36,058 nucleotides of DNA, taken from a virus. The notes under the pieces were generated by a model. The model was not told the origin of the DNA, did not search any database, and was given only the letters and a program-made list of their open reading frames with translations. The position numbers and the translations under genes were made by a program. Below are positions 13,515 through 21,913 of this stretch, in pieces (position 1 is the first letter of the stretch; each line of letters starts with the position of its first letter). The stretch is taken from positions 1 through 36,058 of IMG/VR virus record IMGVR_UViG_3300021139_000059; one strand, given 5' to 3'.

Positions 13515-16112
13515 ATGCCCTTACAAAGACTACAGTTTAGAGCGGGAATTAACCGGGAGGGCACAGATTACGCCAATACGGGTGGTTGGTATGACTGTAA
13601 TAATATTCGTTTTCGTTCTGGGTTCCCAGAAAAATTAGGTGGATGGGCACAAGTTAGCCCAAATCAATTTATAGGGCATGCAAGGGCACTTTGGAGTTGG
13701 GTTGACTTATCTGAAAATAACTTTATTGGTGTTGGTACACAGATTAAGTACTATATATACAACGGCGGTGCTTATAACGATATCACACCTATTATTCAAA
13801 CCGATACACTTACCAATCCTTTTACAACAATTTCTAGCTCTGCAATAGTAACGGTAACGGACGGGGGGTATTCCCCAAATGTAGGCGATTATGTTTTATT
13901 TTCCGGTGCCTCAACTGTAGGGGGGTTGACTTTAAATGGAGAGTATGTAGTAACTGGGATTGTTTCAGCAACGCAATATCAAATTACTGCTTTAACTACG
14001 GCTTCTTCAAGTGCAACAGGTGGAGGAACAGTTACCGCCCAATATGAATATCCAACGGGCTTAGATACATTTACTTCAGGAAATGGTTGGGGTATTGGTC
14101 CTTGGGGCGGAGTAGTTAGTCTCAGTCCTATATCGTTAGGATCAAATCCTTTTGCGACTATAAATGGCAGTGCTACTATTACAGTGACTCAAACCGCGCA
14201 TGGGCTAACTACAGGTAATTATGTTTTATTTTCTGGGGCTACAAGCTTTGCAGGTATACCAGCAATTGTTTTAAATAATTTATATTCTATTGTTGTAACT
14301 GGGGTAAATACCTATACCATAGCAATTTCTACAATTGCGGGTTCTTTGACTGCTAATGCTACAACTTCAGGCGGTGGAAGCAGTATTACTGTATTAGAAC
14401 AATCAGGTTCCCGTGGGTGGGGCACTGCATATTCGGGCGTTAATAATTTAGGTAGTCAACTGCGTCTTTGGTCCAACGATAACTTTGGTCAAGATTTAGT
14501 TATCGCCCCAAGAGGTGGTCCAATATATTATTGGGCGGATTCAACTGGAGTTAGCTCAAGAGCCGTATCTCTTGTATCTTTAGCAGATTCAACAACTTCT
14601 ACGACTACAACTGCTACTTTTAGTAGTGGCGTTAGTTCAATTACTGTTGGAAATCCTGCAAGTATTTATGCAGGTGCATATGTAACAGGTACTGGAATAC
14701 CTGCCAATACTTATGTATTAAGTACTTATATTACCGGTTCTACTACGGTTCCACTTTCCGCATCAACTACTGCAAATAGTTCAGGAAATTACGGATTTTC
14801 TTATTCTGGATCCGCTGTACCCATTGCAACTTATCAAGTAATTACATCCGCTATACAAGAATTTGTTATCTGTTTTGGAGCTAATCCTTACGGTTCTTCT
14901 ACATTTAACCCTATGGTTGTTCGTTGGTCTGATCAGGCTAATGCCTATCAATGGGTTCCAAATATTACAAATCAATCAGGTGACTACACATTAACAAACG
15001 GTTCTTATATTGTTGGTGCAAGATCTACTCGCCAAGAAATTTTGATTTGGACGGATTCTGCTTTGTATTCTATGCAATACACCGGAGCGCCTTATGTTTG
15101 GGGTTTCCAAATTATGATGGATAACATTAGCACCATATCTCCAAACTGTATGGTTACGGTTAATAATGTGACATATTGGATGGGCCAAGATAAGTTTTAT
15201 ATTTATACTGGTTCTGTAGCAACGCTGCCCTGCTCCGTGCGTCAATATGTATTTGAGAATTTAAATTCGCAACAATCTTATCAAGTATTCGCTGGGGCTA
15301 ATGAAGCATATAACGAAGTATGGTGGTTCTATTGTTCTAATGGTTCTACCACTATAGATTCTTACGTTATCTATAATTACCTTGACCGTGTATGGTATTT
15401 CGGGGAAATGGCTAGAACTGCATGGCTACAAAATGGTCTTGAGCAATACCCAGTAGCAGCTTGCTATAATACTAATTCATTATTTACTGGTTATATATCA
15501 GGAACTACCCTGCACGTAACAGCTATTACATATGGTTCTTTGGCAGTAGGGCAAACCCTAACTGCACAAGGTATTGCCGCAAATACCACAATCACCGTTT
15601 TAGGTACTGGTTCTGGTGGTGTAGGAACTTATACAGTTTCTGTTAGCCAAACGATTGCGTCTACAACTATAGTATCTTCAAATGGTAATGGGGTATTAGT
15701 TAACCATGAAATTGGAACAGATGACAATTCTACCCCAGCAACCTTACCAATAGATGCTTATGTGCAATCATCTGATTTTGAGATTGGTCAAGGACACAAC
15801 TTTGGGTTTGTATGGAGGATACTGCCGGACGTAAACTTTAATGGATCTACGGCGGATAACCCAACCGTAACTATGACGGTTAAACCTAGACAAAATTCAG
15901 GAAGTGCTTACGGTCCGGCGGATAATCCACAAGTCCAGAGTGCAAATAATTATGCGTTATCAAGTGAATATAACATTCAACAATTTACTGGGCAGGTATA
16001 TACAAGGTTGCGTGGGCGGCAGATGAGCTTTAAAATAGAGTCCAGTTCTGTCGGAACTGCTTGGCAGCTTGGCGTACCCCGTATTGACATTAGACCGGAT
16101 GGTAGAAGATGA
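13515..16112 (+). CDS. Large tail nozzle/tubular-like structural protein with inserted beta domains
   Basis: An 865-residue protein. The N-terminus (PLQRLQFRAGINREGTDYAN, GGWYDCNNIRFRSGFPEKLG) and the core (IQEFVICFGANPYG, IWTDSALYSMQYTGAPYVWG, VTYWMGQDKFYIYTG, VWYFGE) have the WD-like, beta-propeller style of P22 gp10/T7 gp12 nozzle proteins. The C-terminus (RLRGRQMSFKIESSSVGTAW, RIDIRPDGRR) is strongly conserved in environmental podoviruses. Four Ser/Thr/Gly-rich beta domains interrupt the core at about 101-177, 211-294, 365-431 and 655-722; the first two are related copies. It would form the distal tail tube. The nozzle role is inferred from these resemblances. AGGA precedes the ATG. Confidence 0.68.
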   Translation: MPLQRLQFRAGINREGTDYANTGGWYDCNNIRFRSGFPEKLGGWAQVSPNQFIGHARALWSWVDLSENNFIGVGTQIKYYIYNGGAYNDITPIIQTDTLTNPFTTISSSAIVTVTDGGYSPNVGDYVLFSGASTVGGLTLNGEYVVTGIVSATQYQITALTTASSSATGGGTVTAQYEYPTGLDTFTSGNGWGIGPWGGVVSLSPISLGSNPFATINGSATITVTQTAHGLTTGNYVLFSGATSFAGIPAIVLNNLYSIVVTGVNTYTIAISTIAGSLTANATTSGGGSSITVLEQSGSRGWGTAYSGVNNLGSQLRLWSNDNFGQDLVIAPRGGPIYYWADSTGVSSRAVSLVSLADSTTSTTTTATFSSGVSSITVGNPASIYAGAYVTGTGIPANTYVLSTYITGSTTVPLSASTTANSSGNYGFSYSGSAVPIATYQVITSAIQEFVICFGANPYGSSTFNPMVVRWSDQANAYQWVPNITNQSGDYTLTNGSYIVGARSTRQEILIWTDSALYSMQYTGAPYVWGFQIMMDNISTISPNCMVTVNNVTYWMGQDKFYIYTGSVATLPCSVRQYVFENLNSQQSYQVFAGANEAYNEVWWFYCSNGSTTIDSYVIYNYLDRVWYFGEMARTAWLQNGLEQYPVAACYNTNSLFTGYISGTTLHVTAITYGSLAVGQTLTAQGIAANTTITVLGTGSGGVGTYTVSVSQTIASTTIVSSNGNGVLVNHEIGTDDNSTPATLPIDAYVQSSDFEIGQGHNFGFVWRILPDVNFNGSTADNPTVTMTVKPRQNSGSAYGPADNPQVQSANNYALSSEYNIQQFTGQVYTRLRGRQMSFKIESSSVGTAWQLGVPRIDIRPDGRR
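13815..14396 (+). repeat. Duplicated beta domain in the nozzle-like protein
   Basis: Residues 101-177 and 211-294 both begin NPF-TI--SA-(I/T)VT and share G-YVLFSGA--..G and a YTI/YQI--L strand followed by Ser/Gly/Thr-rich sequence. They are separated by a segment with GWGIGPWGG. This looks like a duplicated, inserted accessory domain. Confidence 0.65.
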
Positions 16113-16426
16113 GCACTGGAACCACAAAAGCACCGAATCTACCACTGCCCCCGGCAGAGTATGATCAACAGTATTTTATTCAATTAACGAATGCGCTAAG
16201 GCTTTATTTTGCCCAATTGGATAACCCAGGACCATCCGCAATGGCAACGCAAAGAACGGGTGGCGCAGTAGTTTCAGCATTAAATTTTAGTCAACCTGGA
16301 ACAACGGGGACTGGTCAGGTTTTGAGTTTGCCAACACAGACTGATTTTTCAAATGGGTTAATACGTGTTGGGGATGTTTATGTAGACGAATCGGCTAGTA
16401 ACGTATTAAAAGTTAGAATTTCTTAA
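16109..16426 (+). CDS. Small structural protein downstream of nozzle-like gene
   Basis: A 105-residue protein starting at an ATGA overlap with the nozzle-like gene. The N-terminus (TKAPNLPLPPAEYDQQYFIQ, LTNALRLYFAQLDNP) is a pattern I recall from small phage proteins that follow the nozzle gene; the C-terminus (FSNGLIRVGDVYVDESASNV, LKVRIS) is beta-rich. It probably assembles with the tail or fibre hub. No enzymatic motif is visible. Confidence 0.68.
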   Translation: MSTGTTKAPNLPLPPAEYDQQYFIQLTNALRLYFAQLDNPGPSAMATQRTGGAVVSALNFSQPGTTGTGQVLSLPTQTDFSNGLIRVGDVYVDESASNVLKVRIS

Positions 16427-16436
16427 GGAAGATTGT

Positions 16437-18155
16437 ATGAATTTATTAAACAAATTATTAAACCCCCTTGAGATTATCAAGACGTTTACCTTTTTTGTTG
16501 ACGGAGGAATTGGTGAGGCTGCTCTAGCTAGTGAGGCCGTAAGCGGAATGGATTTAGCAGCGGATGCCGGTCTGAGTGGAGCAAACGCTATAGGTGGCGG
16601 TGCTTTAGCTACTGGCGTAGGTTCGGGCGCAACGGTTAGTGGTATGGATTTAGCCGCTGATGCCGGAATGGGAGCTAACAATGCTATTGGTAGTAATGCG
16701 CTATCTAATATGCCAATTGGACCTGGAACACCAACAGGCCCTGCAATAAATGCGGCAAATGCAGCAGTAAATGAAGCTAACGTAGCAGCAAACGCCGCAA
16801 GTCCATATGCTCTTAATGGCGCTTCTACGACATTGAATTCTGCTGGATCTATGGCTAATACTTTCCCTAGCTTGCAAAATGGGTCTATAGCCAATGGTTT
16901 AAGCAGCTTGCAAGGTAACCCATCTGTTTTGGCTAATGCACCATCTCTTGCTGATGCTTATACAACAGCTAATCCAGCTTTAGGTCCGGGTCTTGGACTT
17001 AACCCCGCTTTAGGTCAGGCTGGATTTAATGCTGGAATGGCAAATGCTGCCACTGCTTCTGCTTCTCCTTTTAGTTCTTTGGGTAATATGTTTAGTTCAG
17101 CTGCACAATGGGCAAGTGCTAATCCAGTTAAAGCTACAGCATTGGGGGGTGTAGCAGGTATATATGCGTTGATGAAATCTGGTGCAATGAATCCAAATTA
17201 TATGACACCATATCAACCACCCAGTGCCGCATCAGTTGGACTTGGTAGAACATTGTCACCACAGTATAAACCTACATTTGCAATGGCGGAAGGTGGAGTT
17301 ACTTCACTTGCTATAGGCGGTACGCCTGGGCAACAATATCCTATGAGTCAAATTAACTATAACGGATATAACACACCTACACAAATGCCAACAACCGCTA
17401 TGCAAATGGCGGGGTATCAACCTAGTAATATGCCATTACAAGGCGCATTACAACAAAATATGGCATCTGGTGGTTCCGCCAGTTCTAGTCAGTCTACACC
17501 TTCTAGCGTTAGTAGTTCTAGTGCCCCTGTTTCTGGAATTACTGCGGCGGGTTTAGATACCGCACCCGAATTAAATGTTTGGCATCCCAGTGCTTCTAAT
17601 AATGGCAGTTTGCAAGATCTTGCCGCGCAATACGGAGTTAGTTTGCCTAGTGGAATGGCCAATCAAGGGGTTACTTCGTTAGCATCTGGTGGGGATACAT
17701 TAGCCCAAATAGCAGGACAACAAAATTCCCCCATAGATCCAAGGACTGGGGTTCCTTATGATCAAGAACAATTTAATAACCCAGGATTTTTTGGTGGGTT
17801 AGGAGAAAGCATAGATAATTTAGGTCGAAGCATAGGTAAGGGACTAGGGTTTGCTCATGGTGGTAGTGCCGGGGGGTATAACCTAGGAGGATACTCAGAT
17901 GGTGGACGATTACTTAAAGGCCCGGGAGATGGTATGTCTGATGATATTCCCGCTTCTATCGCACACAAACAACCAGCAAGATTGGCAGATGGCGAATTTG
18001 TTGTGCCTGCTGATGTTGTCTCTCATCTTGGTAATGGTTCTACTGATGCTGGTGCTAAACATCTCTATTCCATGATGGACAGAGTACGTAAAGCACGTAC
18101 TGGTAATCCAAAACAAGGTAAACAAATTAAACCAGAAAAGTATTTACCTGCATGA
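16437..18155 (+). CDS. Putative internal virion/structural protein with LADGEFVVPADVV domain
   Basis: A 572-residue Ala/Gly/Asn/Ser-rich protein. Near the N-terminus a block is duplicated 32 residues apart (SGMDLAADAG at 36 and 68). Two copies of a GGV-SLA-GG motif occur at about 286-295 and 410-419. The C-terminal 75 residues (GPGDGMSDDIPASIAHKQPA, RLADGEFVVPADVVSHLGNG, MMDRVRKARTGNPKQGKQIK, PEKYLPA) are a conserved domain of uncultured-phage structural proteins. AAGGA precedes the ATG, and the stop overlaps the next start (ATGA). It begins the run of likely ejection proteins; the exact role is unknown. Confidence 0.72.
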   Translation: MNLLNKLLNPLEIIKTFTFFVDGGIGEAALASEAVSGMDLAADAGLSGANAIGGGALATGVGSGATVSGMDLAADAGMGANNAIGSNALSNMPIGPGTPTGPAINAANAAVNEANVAANAASPYALNGASTTLNSAGSMANTFPSLQNGSIANGLSSLQGNPSVLANAPSLADAYTTANPALGPGLGLNPALGQAGFNAGMANAATASASPFSSLGNMFSSAAQWASANPVKATALGGVAGIYALMKSGAMNPNYMTPYQPPSAASVGLGRTLSPQYKPTFAMAEGGVTSLAIGGTPGQQYPMSQINYNGYNTPTQMPTTAMQMAGYQPSNMPLQGALQQNMASGGSASSSQSTPSSVSSSSAPVSGITAAGLDTAPELNVWHPSASNNGSLQDLAAQYGVSLPSGMANQGVTSLASGGDTLAQIAGQQNSPIDPRTGVPYDQEQFNNPGFFGGLGESIDNLGRSIGKGLGFAHGGSAGGYNLGGYSDGGRLLKGPGDGMSDDIPASIAHKQPARLADGEFVVPADVVSHLGNGSTDAGAKHLYSMMDRVRKARTGNPKQGKQIKPEKYLPA

Positions 18156-18565
18156 CACTTACTATAAAACACGTATCCACAAACTATTGCGCCCAAACTT
18201 GGCCTTTAGTTGAAAACTTTATTGCTGAAGCACATAAGCATGGTGGTGGTGACTATAGTATGGATCAAATTCAAATGTATGTTAATTTGGGTAGTTGGGT
18301 TTTACTGATTGCAGTTGATGAGAACAATGTAATACACGGTGCGGGCACAGTTTCATTTATTAACTATCCAACAAATAGAATTGCATTTTTTACTACCATT
18401 GGTGGTAGATTAATTTCAAATCAAGATACTTTTAACCAATTAAAAGTAATACTAAGAAACATGGGAGCGACTAAAATACAGGGCGCAGTAAGAGAATCTG
18501 TAGAAAGGTGGCTTAAACGGTATGGTTTCGCAAAGCGCTACACGGTAGTGCAATCAGATATTTAG
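18152..18565 (+). CDS. GNAT-fold protein, possible internal virion protein (T7 gp13-like)
   Basis: A 137-residue protein with GNAT acetyltransferase-like order: N-terminal helix (WPLVENFIAEAHKH), strands with WVLLIAVDENNVIHGAGTVS and RIAFFTTIGGR, then helix LKVILRNMGATKIQGAVRES and the terminal VERWLKRYGFAKRYTVV, where a WL-RYGF ending is typical. A canonical acetyl-CoA loop is not evident. T7 gp13, encoded just before the other T7 internal virion proteins, has a similar fold, and this gene occupies the same relative position. It may therefore act structurally during assembly or ejection; true acetyltransferase activity remains possible. Confidence 0.66.
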   Translation: MTLTIKHVSTNYCAQTWPLVENFIAEAHKHGGGDYSMDQIQMYVNLGSWVLLIAVDENNVIHGAGTVSFINYPTNRIAFFTTIGGRLISNQDTFNQLKVILRNMGATKIQGAVRESVERWLKRYGFAKRYTVVQSDI

Positions 18566-18574
18566 GAGTTTATT

Positions 18575-19717
18575 ATGAGTGGTGGTGGATCAAGCGGCGG
18601 CGGGCAAACGCAACAACAGAATCAATATACAAATTTATCTTCTTGGGCACAACCATATGTGACAAGTATACTTGGTGCTGCTCAACAACAAGTATTTCAA
18701 ACAGATCCTACTACTGGGCAACTAACTGGTATAAATCCATATAGTGCTTATGGATCTACCAACCCCGCTGGGGGTCAATATGGACTTACTGCATCTGATC
18801 AGGCAGCTGCAAATGCTTCAATAGCTGGATTTAGTCCGCTTCAAACTCAGCAGCAACAAGCAGTACAAAATTTGCAGAATCCTTGGCAAACAGGCGCAGC
18901 GTCTAATCAAGTTACCCAATCCATGAATACTGCTAATCAGTTAGGCGCATCTGCTACTCCTCAAGATTTTCAAAATCAAGTGGGCGGATATATGAATCCG
19001 TTTATTGCTCAAACGCTTCAACCATCGTTGCAAATTCTTAATCAGCAATATGGGCAACAAGGGGCTGCAGAACAAGGAGCCGCTACAAGCAGAGGCGCAT
19101 TTGGTGGAAGTCGTGAAGCTTTAATGCAAGGATTAAATCAACAAAACCAAAACCTAGCTGCTAATCAATTAGTAAGCAATGCGTATAACAATGCGTTTGG
19201 TGCCGCACAAAACCAATACAACCAAAGTGGCACATTTGCTTTGCAAGCTGCTAACCAAGCTGCTCAAAATGCAGGACAATTAGGCGCTTTAGGTACGCAA
19301 GGTTTACAAAACCAACAAAATATTCTTAATATGCAGGGTACTGCTGGTGGGCAGCAGCAACAGCAACAACAGAATATCATCAACCAAGCGATGCAAAATT
19401 ACTCCAATGCTCAGCAGTATCCAATGCAGCAGCTTGGCCAGTTAAAGAACTTAGTTTCTGGCATTCCAGTTACAGATGTAACTACAACTCAATCAGCAGC
19501 TGCCCCTTCTACAATTGGACAACTTGCCGGTCTTGGAACTACTGCGGCAGGTATATATGGATTGGCTAACATGGGCAGTAATAGCAACACGCCTTCAGTA
19601 GTTGTCAATAATACTACTCCTCAACCTAAGAACGCAAAAGGAGGACAGATTAAATCCTATGCGGCTGGTGGGGTTGTTAGCCTTCAGTTAGAAAATATTA
19701 TGAAGGGTACAAAATGA
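18575..19717 (+). CDS. Gln/Asn/Ala-rich internal virion protein candidate
   Basis: A 380-residue low-complexity protein with AGGAG before the ATG. It opens MSGGGSSGGGQTQQQNQYTN and is rich in Gln, Asn and Ala throughout, with long helices (LAANQLVSNAYNNAFGAAQN) and a seven-Gln run. QQYGQQGAAEQGAATSRGAF followed by GGSREALMQG is the most conserved-looking stretch. A short hydrophobic Gly/Ala segment (about 315-335, IGQLAGLGTTAAGIYGLANM) precedes the C-terminus, which carries KGGQIKSYAAGGVVSLQLEN. By composition and order it resembles T7 gp14, which enters the outer membrane during DNA ejection. The role is inferred. Confidence 0.68.
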   Translation: MSGGGSSGGGQTQQQNQYTNLSSWAQPYVTSILGAAQQQVFQTDPTTGQLTGINPYSAYGSTNPAGGQYGLTASDQAAANASIAGFSPLQTQQQQAVQNLQNPWQTGAASNQVTQSMNTANQLGASATPQDFQNQVGGYMNPFIAQTLQPSLQILNQQYGQQGAAEQGAATSRGAFGGSREALMQGLNQQNQNLAANQLVSNAYNNAFGAAQNQYNQSGTFALQAANQAAQNAGQLGALGTQGLQNQQNILNMQGTAGGQQQQQQQNIINQAMQNYSNAQQYPMQQLGQLKNLVSGIPVTDVTTTQSAAAPSTIGQLAGLGTTAAGIYGLANMGSNSNTPSVVVNNTTPQPKNAKGGQIKSYAAGGVVSLQLENIMKGTK

Positions 19718-21912
19718 TTTCTCCTATCCAATCATTAATAAATACTCCAGAAAAATTTTCGGTTCAGGAAATTCAAAATGGTATTCAGGATGGCGTTATT
19801 CCTGCCTATATTGGCATGCCTATCCTGCAACAAAAAGTCCAACAGCAAAAACAAGCTATGGCAATGATGGCCCCGCAAGGTCAGGGTCAAGGTCAACCTC
19901 AAACAACTGTAGCAGATGATATTAATAATTCCGTGGCTAGTTTACATAGTAATCTTCCAGTTATGCATGCCGCTTCTGGTGGTGTGATGGCACTTGCTGA
20001 AGGTGGAGATTTTGAAGATGAAAATGATGACGATAATCTTGGATTCGATGATAATTTAGTTAGTGGCAGTAAAGAAGATCAAGCATTATTTAATAGATTG
20101 CAAGATCAAATAAACACTCCGGCAAGACTTCCAGAAACTACGCCTATGGATGATTTTGTTGATTCATATACAAATGAAGCTCCTATGGCTGCACCTGCTT
20201 CAAGTCAAGCGCCCTCTGCCGGTATTATGGCTGCGCCCGGTGCTCAGATGATGGCAGAAAAAATTGGTCAAACTCAGGCCTATCAAGGTCCTGGCATGAA
20301 TAAGCCGGTAGTAGCGCACAAAGAAGAGACAAGAGTTAAAGAACCGGCTAAAGAGACGGACATGGAAAAAGCTCGTCACTACAACGTAGGTAACTTACGT
20401 CCTGATAACTTTACGTATAAAGGACAAATAGGTAAAAGTAAGTCTGGCTTTGCTTTGTTTGACAGTCAAGAGTCTGGGGTCAACGCTCTTACTCATGATA
20501 TTCAAGTAAAACTAAATCGAGGCGTAAATACACCAGAGCAGTTTATTAATATATATGCACCTAGGAAAAGTAAGGGTGGGGACAATCCTGATAGCTTAAC
20601 CGATGCGTATATTAATAATGTATCTAAAGCTTTAGATATTAGACCCGGCGATAAAATTCCAAATACACCAGCAGGCATAGCCGCTTTGCGTGACGCAATT
20701 ATCCGTCAGGAGGGGGCACAGTATACCCATTTAGCGCAAGGTGGTGTAGTTAGTTTAGCTACAGGTGGAGTAATTGGGTTTGCTGGAGGGGGATTAAAAT
20801 CAGATCCAACTGAAAATAGTGAAGGCGACATGGATCCAGTAACTGGCATGCCAAACTTCATGCTAAATGTAAACCCAGTACCTAAATTTTCTAGGCAGAA
20901 TTTAGAGCGCGCTGAGAAAATGCAAAATAACCGTAGCCCTGTTGGATATACACCTCCAAACAAAGAAACTACTGCGCAATATACTCCAGGAGTAGATAAA
21001 GGAGCAACTGTACCTAAATTAAGCCAAAGCGCATTAGAAAGATACAGCGATCCTGCAGTGCAAGATCTATTAGTAAGTAGAGGATTAGGTAATACCGCTA
21101 GTTCTACAGTACCTAATCCATTTGCCCCAAGTCAATCCCAAGTAACTGACGATGCAATGTATACCAACATTCAAAATCCTCAACCAGCTACTGGGGCAGC
21201 GCCACAAGCAGAATCACAACAAGCCGCACCGCAAGATGATTATCTTAAAACTATGGTGGACATATTAAATAAACGTCAAAATGCTGCTGACCAACAAAGA
21301 AATATTGATAAATATATGGGGCTGCTAACCGCAGGTCTTGGAATTATGTCTAAAGCTGGAACTGTCGCCCCCGGTGTAGTTCATTCTGCATTTGGAGATA
21401 TTGGAGGAGGCGCACAAGCTGGTATTGCTTCTTTAGCTAACGCACGTAGAAATCAGATTGCAGAAGAAAATTCTATTATGTCTGGTCAACTTGGTCTTGC
21501 CCGTGCAAACTTATATGAGAAAAGCCGCGCAGATGCATTAACACAGAGAAAGATTGAAAACGCATTACATGTAGATTATCTAAATAGAGATTTGGATATT
21601 AAGAACCGAAACGCACAAACAATGCAAGAGAAAGCTGAGGCTCAAAATAGACATCTTCAAAATTTAGTTGACCAACAACAAATAACTAATCAGTTTAAAC
21701 GAGCTGACCTTGCTAGAAAGTATGAAGATCAATGGATAGGTAGTCCAGAAGAAAAACGTCTTTTAACTCAGTTTAATCAAAAAAATTGGGCAAGTGATCC
21801 TAAAAAACTTGGGCTATATAATGCTACTAAAAAGCAATTTTTAAACGATAGAGTTATGGGAGAGATGGCTAATCAAGATATACCCACTGCAAATTCTTTA
21901 TTAACACAATAA
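19714..21912 (+). CDS. Internal virion protein with lysozyme/transglycosylase-like domain
   Basis: A 732-residue protein beginning at an ATGA overlap. Residues about 1-45 are helical (INTPEKFSVQEIQNGIQDGV); an acidic linker follows. Residues about 220-337 resemble a peptidoglycan-acting domain: RHYNVGNLRPDNFTYKGQIG, GFALFDSQESGVNALTHDIQ, FINIYAPRKSKGGDNPDSL, TDAYINNVSKALDI, as in NPGNLR-type lytic transglycosylases. GGV-SLA-GG motifs lie at 89-98 and 343-352, the second followed by VIGFAGGG. The C-terminal third is a long charged coiled coil (DALTQRKIENALHVDYLNRD). It probably opens the wall locally during DNA entry, as T7 gp16 does. Confidence 0.7.
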   Translation: MISPIQSLINTPEKFSVQEIQNGIQDGVIPAYIGMPILQQKVQQQKQAMAMMAPQGQGQGQPQTTVADDINNSVASLHSNLPVMHAASGGVMALAEGGDFEDENDDDNLGFDDNLVSGSKEDQALFNRLQDQINTPARLPETTPMDDFVDSYTNEAPMAAPASSQAPSAGIMAAPGAQMMAEKIGQTQAYQGPGMNKPVVAHKEETRVKEPAKETDMEKARHYNVGNLRPDNFTYKGQIGKSKSGFALFDSQESGVNALTHDIQVKLNRGVNTPEQFINIYAPRKSKGGDNPDSLTDAYINNVSKALDIRPGDKIPNTPAGIAALRDAIIRQEGAQYTHLAQGGVVSLATGGVIGFAGGGLKSDPTENSEGDMDPVTGMPNFMLNVNPVPKFSRQNLERAEKMQNNRSPVGYTPPNKETTAQYTPGVDKGATVPKLSQSALERYSDPAVQDLLVSRGLGNTASSTVPNPFAPSQSQVTDDAMYTNIQNPQPATGAAPQAESQQAAPQDDYLKTMVDILNKRQNAADQQRNIDKYMGLLTAGLGIMSKAGTVAPGVVHSAFGDIGGGAQAGIASLANARRNQIAEENSIMSGQLGLARANLYEKSRADALTQRKIENALHVDYLNRDLDIKNRNAQTMQEKAEAQNRHLQNLVDQQQITNQFKRADLARKYEDQWIGSPEEKRLLTQFNQKNWASDPKKLGLYNATKKQFLNDRVMGEMANQDIPTANSLLTQ

Positions 21913-21913
21913 A

